Shown here piece by piece: positions 48,810-61,925 of a stretch of DNA of 64,000 nt. The stretch comes from Tachypleus tridentatus (Eukaryota; Arthropoda; Merostomata; Xiphosura; Limulidae). The stretch is taken from NCBI RefSeq assembly GCF_004210375.1, contig NC_134829.1, positions 53,684,107 to 53,748,106 of the forward strand. Reading direction: 5' to 3'. Positions within the stretch are counted from its first letter, which is position 1, and each line of letters starts with the position of its first letter. The notes under the pieces are model-generated. The model saw nothing but the letters and a program-made list of their open reading frames with translations, made no database searches and had not been told where the DNA came from. The position numbers and the translations under genes were made by a program.

Positions 48810-48882
48810 GTGCTTGTGGTGTAGTGGTTATCACATCCGCCTAACACGCGGAAGGTCCCAGGTTCGATCCCTGGCAAGCACA
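48810..48882 (+). tRNA. tRNA-Val(AAC), copy 13
   Basis: Identical to copy 2; step 1927 bp. Confidence 0.97.
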
Positions 48883-50740
48883 TTTTAATATTTTAAAACA
48901 TTCGTTTTTTTTCAAATCAAATGGTGAGAACGTGGAACGATATTTTCTTCATAATATCTGTGTCAGAGCGTGAGACGGTTAAGAGATATCACAGAATTTA
49001 TCGAGTTTCCCCCCTACACTTGTAACTACTTTCAGAAATTCGTGTCACTGATGTGTGATAAATCAAAACAGGAACGTTATTACTTTTGAATATAATGCGT
49101 GCACTGCTGCGAAATTTGATGTGCAGAAACGGCCTTCGCGTACTCATGTCACGTTCGACAAAGTATCTAACCAGCAGTTTACAACTCTTCGATAGAATGG
49201 GTTTACGAGCTTTATTTTTCTTAAATGCGTGAATAGTTTGAAACGTCGATGCACGCGACCTTATTTGAAGGTAAGGTGACGTACTTGCCAGGTTGTACAG
49301 GTAATATCTAGAGATCACGACTCCGTCAGTGTGTGTTGAAAACAACTCTTCATGGTGTGACAACTAATCACACTAGATATTTCATTCTTTAACCTATTCT
49401 TTTAAATTCCGGTCAGAACTATTGCATAGTTATGTGCGTTATCATCTCCCACTTACCAGTGACGGAAAAGATGAAAGGCAATTCTACAACATCATTCACC
49501 AACAACTATTTGACGTACTTAATTTTTACCGAACAGTGAAATTTTCGATGATATCCTAACTCCTCATAAGTCTGAAAATTGTAACATGTTATTTCATTTG
49601 AATGCACGCCCGTCAGAGAGCGATTCAAATGTTCTTACCACCATGTCTAGCCAGTCTAAAGAAGTGAAGTAGCGTCCGCCTATAGACAGGATTGTTTTCT
49701 TGAATACTCCTTGTTCTGTTTATCCCTTTTTGTCTGATTTCTTTATTTTTATAGAGTTTCTTCACTAAGTAAAGATGTTTTGCGATGGTTAATGTATACT
49801 CGTCATGATCGAATCTCCTGTTTTACGTACTTATTTAAGAATTGTATTTAGTTCACTTGAATATAGTACAGACTAGACAGGTAAAGGAAATTACGATGCC
49901 AAAACCGGAGAATATTTGTTATTCTGAAGTGTTTCCTCCTTCTAGTTGCAGCTGGTTCATGTAAACGTTTTTCTTAAACAATAATTCTTTGTTTTGGTAA
50001 TGGTATTTTGAACGTCAAAAACGAAGTGTAACCTAGAGAAAGGACGATAGTCTCGAAGAGTAGATGGTTTCCGAAGAGAGATGTTGCAACACAGATAAGA
50101 CCTCTTCTGTACATTGGGCTTTATTCCACCGCTGTGATCTCCTGCAATCCCAAAACTGTCAACGTATTATTACAACTAAAGCGCGTTTCAACAACGTTAT
50201 AATTTTAGGAGTTTGAGAGTCACCATGCAACTTTGTCGTATTGAACACCTTGAACAAGTTGTGTGTGATGAGAAAAAAATCACCCAGAGTGCAATCCCAG
50301 AATAGGTCACAAAATAACGAAGATTAAATATTATTTCAGACTATCCCTAATTTTGTTAATGTATTTAATAGGCGTATTAAATCGCTTATTACGTTATTGT
50401 TTAATAATTCTGATAAAAAAATTAAAGCTCTGAAAATGTTCTGTTCAGTTTTCGATAGAAAGAGAAAAGACTGAGGAAACTAAACTGTGCGTTTGGCACG
50501 TTTAAGGGCAATTGAACGAGATGAAAACGTTGAATACTGTAGGCTCGATAAAGTCTTTTAAAGACACGTTAGCACATTGGGAAAATACCTTTGGATTTGG
50601 TAGACAAAGGAGGGTGTTATATTATTTAAAGTTAAACGTTAAGCTGTCGTTATATTTGCGTTTGTTTAGACTGCGAAATAAAAATTTTGGAACGTTATCG
50701 TTTTATTTTAAAACTTGAACAGCAAAATCGCGAAACCGAG

Positions 50741-50813
50741 GTGCTTGTGGTGTAGTGGTTATCACATCCGCCTAACACGCGGAAGGTCCCAGGTTCGATC
50801 CCTGGCAAGCACA
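50741..50813 (+). tRNA. tRNA-Val(AAC), copy 14
   Basis: Identical to copy 2. The DNA downstream (51070) has the AATCATG and GACGAAG variants typical of the right edge of the array. Confidence 0.97.
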
Positions 50814-52670
50814 TTTTAATATTTTAAAACATTCGTTTTTTTTCAAATCAAATGGTGAGAACGTGGAACGATATTTTCTTCATAATATCTGTGTCAGAGC
50901 GTGAGACGGTTAAGAGATATCACAGAATTTATCGAGTTTCCCCTACACTTGTAACTACTTTCAGAAATTCGTGTGACTGATGTGTGATAAATCAAAACAG
51001 GAACGTTATTACTTTTGAATATAATGCGTGCACTGCTGCGAAATTTGATGTGCAGAAACGGCCTTCGCGTAATCATGTCACGTTCGACGAAGTATCTGAC
51101 CAGCAGTTTACAACTCTTCGATAGAATGGGTTTACGAGCTTTATTTTTCTTAAATGCGTGAATAGTTTGAAACGTCGATGCACGCGACCTTATTTGAAGG
51201 TAAGGTGACGTACTTGCCAGGTTGTACAGGTAATATCTAGAGATCACGACTCCGTCAGTGTGTGTTGAAAACAACTCTTCATGGTGTGACAACTAATCAC
51301 ACTAGATATTTCATTCTTTAACCTATTCTTTTAAATTCCGGTCAGAACTATTGCATAGTTATGTGCGTTATCATCTCCCACTTACCAGTGACGGAAAAGA
51401 GGAAAGGCAATTCTACAACATCATTCACCAACAACTATTTGACGTACTTAATTTTTACCGAACAGTGAAATTATCGATGATATCCTAACTCCTCATAAGT
51501 CTGAAAATTGTAACATGTTATTTCATTTGAATGCACGCCCGTCAGAGAGCGATTCAAATGTTCTTACCACCATGTCTAGCCAGTCTAAAGAAGTGAAGTA
51601 GCGTCCGCCTATAGACAGGATTGTTTTCTTGAATACTCCTTGTTCTGTTTATCCCTTTTTGTCTGATTTCTTTATTTTTATAGAGTTTCTTCACTAAGTA
51701 AAGATGTTTTGCGATGGTTAATGTATACTCGTCATGATCGAATCTCCTGTTTTACGTACTTATTTAAGAATTGTATTTAGTTCACTTGAATATAGTACAG
51801 ACTAGACAGGTAAAAGGAAATTACGATGCCAAAACCGGAGAATATTTGTTATTCTGAAGTGTTTCCTCCTTCTAGTTGCAGCTGGTTCATGTAAACGTTT
51901 TTCTTAAACAATAATTCTTTGTTTTGGTAATGGTATTTTGAACGTCAAAAACGAAGTGTAACCTAGAGAAAGGACGATAATCTCGAAGAGTAGATGGTTT
52001 CCGAAGAGAGATGTTGCAACACAGATAAGACCTCTTCTGTACATTGGGCTTTATTCCACCGCTGTGATCTCCTGCAACCCAAAACTGTCAACGTACTATT
52101 ACAACTAAAGCGCGTTTCAACAACGTTATAATTTTAGGAGTTTGAGAGTCACCATGCAACTTTGTCGTATTGAACACCTTGAACAAGGTGTGTGTGATGA
52201 GAAAAAATCACCCAGAGTGCAATCCCAGAATAGGTCACAAAATAACGAAGATTAAATATTATTTCAGACTATCCCTAATTTTGTTAATGTATTTAATAGG
52301 CGTATTAAATCGCTTATTACGTTATTGTTTAATAATTCTGATAAAAAAATTAAAGCTCTGAAAATGTTCTGTTCAGTTTTCGATAGAAAGAGAAAAGACT
52401 GAGGAAACTAAACTGTGCGTTTGGCACGTTTAAGAACAATTGAACGAGATGAAAAACGTTGAATACTGTGGGCTCGATAAAGTCTTTTAAAGACACGTTA
52501 GCACATTGGGAAAATACCTTTGGATTTGGTAGACAAAGGAGGGTGTTATATTATTTAAAGATAAACGTTAAGCTGTCGTTATATTTGCGTTTGTTTAGAC
52601 TGCGAAATAAAATTTTGGAACGTTATCGTTTTATTTTAAAAACTTGAACAGCAAAAATCGCGAAACCGAG

Positions 52671-52743
52671 GTGCTTGTGGTGTAGTGGTTATCACATCCG
52701 CCTAACACGCGGAAGGTCCCAGGTTCGATCCCTGGCAAGCACA
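52671..52743 (+). tRNA. tRNA-Val(AAC), copy 15
   Basis: Identical to copy 2; step 1930 bp. Confidence 0.97.
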
Positions 52744-54597
52744 TTTTAATATTTTAAAACATTCGTTTTTTTTCAAATCAAATGGTGAGAACGTGGAACG
52801 ATATTTTCTTCATAATATCTGTGTCAGAGCGTGAGACGGTTAAGAGATATCACAGAATTTATCGAGTTTCCCCTACACTTGTAACTACTTTCAGAAATTC
52901 GTGTGACTGATGTGTGATAAATCAAAACAGGAACGTTATTACTTTTGAATATAATGCGTGCACTGCTGCGAAATTTGATGTGCAGAAACGGCCTTCGCGT
53001 ACTCATGTCACGTTCGACAAAGTATCTAACCAGCAGTTTACAACTCTTCGATAGAATGGGTTTACGAGCTTTATTTTTCTTAAATGCGTGAATAGTTTGA
53101 AACGTCGATGCACGCGACCTTATTTGAAGGTAAGGTGACGTACTTGCCAGGTTGTACAGGTAATATCTAGAGATCACGACTCCGTCAGTGTGTGTTGAAA
53201 ACAACTCTTCATGGTGTGACAACTAATCACACTAGATATTTCATTCTTTAACCTATTCTTTTAAATTCCGGTCAGAACTATTGCATAGTTATGTGCGTTA
53301 TCATCTCCACTTACCAGTGACGGAAAAGAGGAAAGGCAATTCTACAACATCATTCACCAACAACTATTTGACGTACTTAATTTTTACCGAACAGTGAAAT
53401 TATCGATGATATCCTAACTCCTCATAAGTCTGAAAATTGTAACATGTTATTTCATTTGAATGCACGCCCGTCAGAGAGCGATTCAAATGTTCTTACCACC
53501 ATGTCTAGCCAGTCTAAAGAAGTGTAGTAGCGTCCGCCTATATACAGGATTGTTTTCTTGAATACTCCTTGTTCTGTTTATCCCTTTTTGTCTGATTTCT
53601 TTATTTTTATAGAGTTTCTTCACTAAGTAAAGATGTTTTGCGATGGTTAATGTATACTCGTCATGATCGAATCTCCTGTTTTACGTACTTATTTAAGAAT
53701 TGTATTTAGTTCACTTGAATATAGTACAGACTAGACAGGTAAAAGGAAATTACGATGCCAAAACCGGAGAATATTTGTTATTCTGAAGTGTTTCCTCCTT
53801 CTAGTTGCAGCTGGTTCATGTAAACGTTTTTCTTAAACAATAATTCTTTGTTTTGGTAATGGTATTTTGAACGTCAAAAACGAAGTGTAACCTAGAGAAA
53901 GGACGATAGTCTCGAAGAGTAGATGGTTTCCGAAGAGAGATGTTGCAACACAGATAAGACCTCTTCTGTACATTGGGCTTTATTCCACTGCTGTGATCTC
54001 CTGCAACCCAAAACTGTCAACGTACTATTACAACTAATGCGCGTTTGAACAACGTTATCATTTTAGGAGTTTGAGAGTCACCATGCAACTTTGTCGTATT
54101 GAACACCTTGAACAAGTTGTTTGTGATGAGAAAAAATCACCCAGAGTGCAATCCCAGAATAGGTCACAAAATAACGAAGATTAAATATTATTTCAGACTA
54201 TCCCTAATTTTGTTAATGTATTTAATAGGCGTATTAAATCGCTTATTACGTTATTGTTTAATAATTCTGATAAAAAAATTAAAGCTCTGAAAATGTTCTG
54301 TTCAGTTTTCGATAGAAAGAGAAAAGACTGAGAAACTAAACTGTGCGTTTGGCACGTTTAAGAACAATTGAACGAGATGAAAAACGTTGAATACTGTGGG
54401 CTCGATAAAGTCTTTTAAAGACACGTTAGCACATTGGGAAAATACCTTTGGATTTGGTAGACAAAGGAGGGTGTTATATTATTTAAAGTTAAACGTTAAG
54501 CTGTCGTTATATTTGCGTTTGTTTAGACTGCGAAATAAAAATTTTGGAACGTTATCGTTTTATTTTAAAACTTGAACAGCAAAATCGCGAAACCGAG

Positions 54598-54670
54598 GTG
54601 CTTGTGGTGTAGTGGTTATCACATCCGCCTAACACGCGGAAGGTCCCAGGTTCGATCCCTGGCAAGCACA
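54598..54670 (+). tRNA. tRNA-Val(AAC), copy 16
   Basis: Identical to copy 2; step 1927 bp. Confidence 0.97.
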
Positions 54671-56529
54671 TTTTAATATTTTAAAACATTCGTTTTTTTT
54701 CAAATCAAATGGTGAGAACGTGGAACGATATTTTCTTCATAATATCTGTGTCAGAGCGTGAGACGGTTAAGAGATATCACAGAATTTATCGAGTTTCCCC
54801 CTACACTTGTAACTACTTTCAGAAATTCGTGTGACTGATGTGTGATAAATCAAAACAGGAACGTTATTACTTTTGAATATAATGCGTGCACTGCTGCGAA
54901 ATTTGATGTGCAGAAACGGCCTTCGCGTACTCATGTCACGTTCGACAAAGTATCTAACCAGCAGTTTACAACTCTTCGATAGAATGGGTTTACGAGCTTT
55001 ATTTTTCTTAAATGCGTGAATAGTTTGAAACGTCGATGCACGCGACCTTATTTGAAGGTAAGGTGACGTACTTGCCAGGTTGTACAGGTAATATCTAGAG
55101 ATCACGACTCCGTCAGTGTGTGTTGAAAACAACTCTTCATGGTGTGACAACTAATCACACTAGATATTTCATTCTTTAACCTATTCTTTTAAATTCCGGT
55201 CAGAACTATTGCATAGTTATGTGCGTTATCATCTCCCACTTACCAGTGACGGAAAAGAGGAAAGGCAATTCTACAACATCATTCACCAACAACTATTTGA
55301 CGTACTTAATTTTTTACCGAACAGTGAAATTATCGATGATATCCTAACTCCTCATAAGTCTGAAAATTGTAACATGTTATTTCATTTGAATGCACGCCCG
55401 TCAGAGAGCGATTCAAATGTTCTTACCACCATGTCTAGCCAGTCTAAAGAAGTGTAGTAGCGTCCGCCTATATACAGGATTGTTTTCTTGAATACTCCTT
55501 GTTCTGTTTATCCCTTTTTGTCTGATTTCTTTATTTTTATAGAGTTTCTTCACTAAGTAAAGATGTTTTGCGATGGTTAATGTATACTCGTCATGATCGA
55601 ATCTCCTGTTTTACGTACTTATTTAAGAATTGTATTTAGTTCACTTGAATATTGTACAGACTAGACAGGTAAAAGGAAATTACGATGCCAAAACCGGAGA
55701 ATATTTGTTATTCTGAAGTGTTTCCTCCTTCTAGTTGCAGCTGGTTCATGTAAACGTTTTTCTTAAACAATAATTCTTTGTTTTGGTAATGGTATTTTGA
55801 ACGTCAAAACGAAGTGTAACCTAGAGAAAGGACGATAGTCTCGAAGAGTAGATGGTTTCCGAAGAAAGATGTTGTAACACAGATAAGACCTCTTCTGTAC
55901 ATTGGGCATTATTCCACCGCTGTGATCTCCTGCAACCCAGAACTGTCAACGTACTATTACAACTAATGCGCGTTTCAACAACGTTATAATTTTAGGAGTT
56001 TGAGAGTCACCATGCAACTTTGTCGTATTGAACACCTTGAACAAGTTGTGTGTGATGAGAAAAAAATCACCCAGAGTGCAATCCCAGAATAGGTCACAAA
56101 ATAACGAAGATTAAATATTATTTCAGACTATCCCTAATTTTGTTAATGTATTTAATAGGCGTATTAAATCGCTTATTACGTTATTGTTTAATAATTCTGA
56201 TAAAAAAATTAAAGCTCTGAAAATGTTCTGTTCAGTTTTCGATAGAAAGAGAAAAGACTGAGGAAACTAAACTGTGCGTTTGGCACGTTTAAGGGCAATT
56301 GAACGAGATGAAAAACGTTGAATACTGTAGGCTCGATAAAGTCTTTTAAAGACACGTTAGCACATTGGGAAAATACCTTTGGATTTGGTAGACAAAGGAG
56401 GGTGTTATATTATTTAAAGTTAAACGTTAAGCTGTCGTTATATTTGCGTTTGTTTTGACTGCGAAATAAAAATTTTGGAACGTTTTCGTTTTATTTTAAA
56501 ACTTGAACAGCAAAAATCGCGAAACCGAG

Positions 56530-56602
56530 GTGCTTGTGGTGTAGTGGTTATCACATCCGCCTAACACGCGGAAGGTCCCAGATTCGATCCCTGGCAGGCA
56601 CA
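56530..56602 (+). tRNA. tRNA-Val(AAC), copy 17, B-box change
   Basis: Same T-stem and acceptor changes as copy 11 (CCAGA, CAGGCAC), and the same AATATTCG flank, although they are six units apart. Confidence 0.85.
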
Positions 56603-58469
56603 TTTTAATATTTTAAAATATTCGTTTTCTTTCAAATCAAATGGGAGAACGTGGAACGATATTTTCTTCATAATATCTGTGTCAGAGCGTGAGACGGTTA
56701 AGAGATATCACAGAATTTATCGAGTTTGACCCTACGCATGTAACTTCTTTCAGAAATTCGTGTGACTGATGTGTGATAAATCAAAACAGGAACGTTATTA
56801 CTTTTGAATATAATGCGTGCACTGCTGCGAAATTTGATGTGCAGAAACGGCCTTCGCGTAATCATGTCACGTTCGACGAAGTATCTGACCAGCAGTTTAC
56901 AACTCTTCGATAGAATGAGTTTACGAGCTTTATTTTTCTTAAATGCGTGAATAGTTTGAAACGTCGATGCACGCGACCTTATTTGAAGATAAGGTAACAT
57001 ACTTGCCAGGTTGTTCAGGTAATATCTAGAGATCACGACTCCGTCAGTGTGTGTTGAAAACAACTCTTCATGCTGTGACAACTAATCACACTACATATTT
57101 CATTCTTTAACCTATTCTTTTAAATTCCGGTCAGAACTATTGCATAGTTATGTGCGTTATCATCTCCCACTTACCAGTGACGGAAAAGATGAAAGGCAAT
57201 TCTACAACATCATTCACCAACAACTATTTGACGTACTTAATTTTTACCGAACAGTGAAATTTTCGATGATATCCTAACTCCTCATAAGTCTGAAAATTGT
57301 AACATGTTATTTCATTTGAATTGGGAATGCACGCCCGTCAGAGAGCGACTCAAATGTTCTTACCACCATGTCTAGCCAGTCTAAAGAAGTGAAGTAGCGT
57401 CCGCCTATAGACAGGATTGTTTTCTTGAATACTCCTTGTTCTGTTTATCCCTTTTTTGTCTGATTTCTTTATTTTTATAGAGTTTCTTCACTAAGTAAAG
57501 ATGTTTTGCGATGGTTAATGTATACTCGTCATGATCGAATCTCCTGTTTTACGTACTTATTTAAGAATTGTATTTAGTTCACTTGAATATAGTACAGACT
57601 AGACAGGTAAAAGGAAATTACGATGCCAAAACCGGAGAATATTTGTTATTCTGAAGTGTTTCCTCCTTCTAGTTGCAGCTGGTTCATGTAAACGTTTTTC
57701 TTAAACAATAATTCTTTGTTTTGGTAATGGTATTTTGAACGTCAAAAACGAAGTGTAACCTAGAGAAAGGACGATAGTCTCGAAGAGTAGATGGTTTCCG
57801 AAGAGAGATGTTGCAACACAGATAAGACCTCTTCTGTACATTGGGCTTTATTCCACTGCTGTGATCTCCTGCAACCCAAAACTGTCAACGTACTATTACA
57901 ACTAAAGCGCGTTTGAACAACGTTATCATTTTAGGAGTTTGAGAGTCACCATGCTTCTTTGTCGTATTGAACATCTTGAACAAGTTGTTTGTGGTGAGAA
58001 AAAATCACCCAGAGTGCAATCCCAGAATAGGTCACAAAATAACGAAGATTAAATATTATTTCAGACTATCCCTAATTTTGTTAATGGATTTAATAGACGT
58101 ATTAAATCGCTTATTACGTTATTGTTTAATAATTCTGATAAAAAAATTAAAGCTCTGAAAATGTTCTGTTCAGTTTTCGATAGAAAGAGAAAAGACTGAG
58201 AACACTAAACTGTGCGTTTGGCACGTTTAAGGGCAATTGAACGAGATGTAAAAGCGTTGAATACTGTGGGCTCGATAAAGTCTTTTAAAGACACGTTAGC
58301 ACATTGGGAAAATACCTTTGGATTTGGTAGACAAAGGAGGGTGTTATATTATTTAAAGTTAAACGTTAAGCTGTCGTTATATTTGCGTTTGTTTAGACTG
58401 CGAAATAAAAATTTTGGAACGTTATCGTTTAATTTTAAAAAACTTGAACAGCAAAATCGCGAAACCGAG

Positions 58470-58542
58470 GTGCTTGTGGTGTAGTGGTTATCACATCCGC
58501 CTAACACGCGTAAGATCCCAGGTTCGATCCATGGCAGGCACA
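58470..58542 (+). pseudogene. tRNA-Val(AAC)-like, copy 18, likely pseudogene
   Basis: Changes break pairs in two stems: GCGTA against TCCGC in the anticodon stem and CATGG against CCAGG in the T stem. The variable region reads AGATC and the acceptor CAGGCAC. The anticodon AAC is kept. Most altered of the 19. Confidence 0.8.
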
Positions 58543-60411
58543 TTTTAATATTTTAAAACATTCGTTTTCTTTCAAATCAAATGGTGAGAACGTGGAACGA
58601 TATTTTCTTCATAATATCTGTGTCAGAGCGTGAGACGGTTAAGAGATATCACAGAATTTATCGAGTTTCCCCCTACACTTGTAACTACTTTCAGAAATTC
58701 GTGTGACTGATGTGTGATAAATCAAAACAGGAACGTTATTACTTTTGAATATAATGCGTGCACTGCTGCGAAATTTGATGTGCAGAAACGGCCTTCGCGT
58801 AATCATGTCACGTTCGACGAAGTATCTGACCAGCAGTTTACAACTCTTCGATAGAATGGGTTTACGAGCTTTATTTTTCTTAAATGCGTGAATAGTTTGA
58901 AAAGTCGATGCACGCGACCTTATTTGAAGATAAGGTTAACGTACTTGCCAGGTTGTACAGGTAATATCTAGAGATCACGACTCCGTCAGTGTGTGTTGAA
59001 AACAACTCTTCATGCTGTGACAACTAATCACACTAGATATTTCATTCTTTAACCTATTCTTTTAAATTTCGGTCAGAACTATTGCATAGTTATGTGCGTT
59101 ATCATCTCCCACTTTCTAGTGACGGAAAATAGGAAAGGCAATTCTACAACATCATTCACCAACAACTATTTGACGTACTTAATTTTTACCGAACAGTGAA
59201 ATTTTCGATGATATCCTAACCCCTCATAAGTCTGAAAATTGTAACAAGTTATTTCATTTGAATTGGGAATGCACGCCCGTCAGAGAGCGACTCAAATGTC
59301 CTTACCACCATGTCTAGCCAGTCTAACTAAGTGAAGTAGCGTCCGCCTATATACAGGATTGTTTTCTTGAATACTCCTTGTTCTGTTTATCCCTTTTTTG
59401 TCTGATTTCTTTATTTTTATAGAGTTTCTTCACTAAGTAAAGATGTTTTGCGATGGTTAATGTATACTCGTCATGATCGAATCTCCTGTTTTACGTACTT
59501 ATTTAAGAATTGTATTTAGTTCACTTGAATATTGTACAGACTAGACAGGTAAAAGGAAATTACGATGCCAAAACCGGAGAATATTTGTTATTCTGAAGTG
59601 TTTCCTCCTTCTAGTTGCAGCTGGTTCATGTAAACGTTTTTCTTAAACAATAATTCTTTGTTTTGGTAATGGTATTTTGAACGTCAAAAACGAAGTGTAA
59701 CCTAGAGAAAGGACGATAGTCTCGAAGAGTAGATGGTTTCCGAAGAGAGATGTTGCAACACAGATAAGACCTCTTCTGTACATTGGGCTTTATTCCACTG
59801 CTGTGATCTCCTGCAACCCAAAACTGTCAACGTACTATTACAACTAATGCGCGTTTGAACAACGTTATCATTTTAGGAGTTTGAGAGTCACCATGCTTCT
59901 TTGTCGTATTGAACATCTTGAACAAGTTGTTTGTGGTGAGAAAAAATCACCCAGAGTGCAATCCCAGAATAGGTCACAAAATAACGAAGATTAAATATTA
60001 TTTCAGACTATCCCTAATTTTGTTAATGGATTTAATAGACGTATTAAATCGCTTATTACGTTATTGTTTAATAATTCTGATAAAAAAATTAAAGCTCTGA
60101 AAATGTTCTGTTCAGTTTTCGATAGAAAGAGAAAAGACTGAGAACACTAAACTGTGCGTTTGGCACGTTTAATGGCAATTGAACGAGATGTAAAAGCGTT
60201 GAATACTGTGGGCTCGATAAAGTCTTTTAAAGACACGTTAGCACATTGGGAAAATACCTTTGGATTTGGTAGACAAAGGAGGGTGTTATATTATTTAAAG
60301 TTAAACGTTAAGCTGTCGTTATATTTGCGTTTGTTTAGACTGCGAAATAAAAATTTTGGAACGTTATAGTTTAATTTTAAAAATTGTAACAGCAAAAGTC
60401 GATAAACGGAG

Positions 60412-60484
60412 GTGCTTGTGGTGTAGTGGTTATCACATCCGCCTAACACGCGGAAGGTCCCAGGTTCGATCCCTGGCAAGCACA
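60412..60484 (+). tRNA. tRNA-Val(AAC), copy 19, last of the array
   Basis: Identical to copy 2 although its immediate upstream flank (GATAAACGGAG) and unit are diverged. Confidence 0.96.
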
Positions 60485-61458
60485 TTTTAATATTTTAAAA
60501 CATTCGTTTTTTTTCAAATCAAATGGTGAGAACGTGGAACGATATTTTCTTCATAATATCTGTGTCAGAGCGTGAGACGGTTAAGAGATATCACAAAATT
60601 TATCGAGTTTCCCCCCTACACTTGTAACTGCTTTCAGAAATTCGTGTGACTGATGTGTGATAAATTAAAACAGGAACGTTATTACTTTTGAATATAATGC
60701 GTGCACTGCTGCGAAATTTGATGTGCAGAAACGGCCTTCGCGTAATCATGTCACGTTCGACGAAGTATCAAACCAGCAGTTTACATCTCTTCGATAGAAT
60801 GGGTTTACGAGCTTTATTTTTTCTTAAATGCGTGAATAGTTTGAAACGTCGATGCACGCGACCTTATTTGAAGGTAAGGTGACGTACTTGCCAGGTTGTA
60901 CAGGTAATATCTAGAGATCACGACTCCGTCAGTGTGTGTTGAAAACAACTCTTCATGGTGTGACAACTAATCACACTACATATTTCATTCTTTAACCTAT
61001 TCTTTTAAATTCCGGTCAGAACTATTGGATGGTTATGTGCGTTATCATCTCCCACTTTCCAGTGACGGAAAAGAGGAAAGGCAATTCTACAACATCATTC
61101 ACCAACAACTATTTGACGTACTTAATTTTTACCGAACAGTGAAATTTTCGATGATATCCTAACTCCTCATACATCTGAAAATTGTAACATGTTATTTCAT
61201 TTGAATTGGGAATGCACGCCCGTCAGAGCGACGCAAATGTTCTTACCACCATGTCTAGCCAGTCTAAAGAAGTGAAGTAGCGTCCGCCTATAGACAGGAT
61301 TGTTTTCTTGAATACTCCTTGTTCTGTTTATCCCTTTTTTGTCTGATTTCTTTATTTTTATAGAGTTTCTTCACTAAGTAAAGATGTTTTACGATGGTTA
61401 GTGTCTTCTCGTCATGATCGAATCTCCTGTTTTACGTATTTATTGTATTTATTTCACT

Positions 61459-61644
61459 ACGATTTACTACTAACAAACTATTGTTACATCTGGACTTGAA
61501 AAGATTTTGTTTCATGATCTTGTTATTCAACATGAAACTTTGTCTTAACAACGATTTGTGTTGAGAAGAGACTGGAATAATTTAAAAAATTAAATTTTGA
61601 AATTATATATTTATATCGTGTTTCTTATTTCTTTTTCAACCGTA
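61459..61644. other. Unique AT-rich flank right of the array
   Basis: No gene or repeat recognised between the end of the array and the next SINE. Confidence 0.6.
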
Positions 61645-61925
61645 GGGCCTCGTATAGCCAGGTGGGATAAGGCGTTCGGTTCGTAATCTGACGGTCGCGG
61701 GTTCGAATCCCCGTCACACCAAGCATGCTAGCTCTTTTAGCATTGGGGGCGTTATATAGTGACTATCAATCCCAATGTTTTGTTGATAGTAGAGTAGCCC
61801 AAGAGTTGGCGGTGGGTGGTGATGACTAGCTGCCTTCCTCTAGTCTTACACTACTAAATTAGTGATCTCTAGCGCATTTAGCCTCGTGTAGCTTTGTGCG
61901 AAATTTTAAAAAACTAAACAAACCA
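61645..61925 (+). mobile_element. Full-length main-family SINE
   Basis: The head is clean: GGGCCTCGTATAGCCAGGTG, then a CGTAATCTGACGG anticodon-arm-like part and B box GGTTCGAATCC. The body is standard and the end is TTTGTGCGAAATTTT plus an AAACTAAACAAACC tail. Better preserved than the copies inside the 6 kb units. Confidence 0.9.

Larger units (their letters stand above)
23809..61458 (+). repeat. Tandem array of 1.93 kb units with tRNA-Val genes
   Basis: The array holds 19 tRNA genes at steps of 1926-1942 bp, all plus strand. It starts inside a unit at the gap and ends inside a unit near 61458, where the match to the repeat fades (TTGTATTTATTTCACT, then unrelated DNA). Most inner units differ by scattered substitutions and by one-base changes in A, T or C runs. 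The last three units are clearly more diverged, with a private six-base insertion (TTGGGA) near 57322, 59264 and 61205. The first unit after the gap is the least regular. Confidence 0.97.

Noticed and set aside
23809-61458. 5S rRNA, histone or other snRNA tandem array
   Set aside because: No such gene was found in the unit on either strand; the only recognisable RNA is the tRNA.
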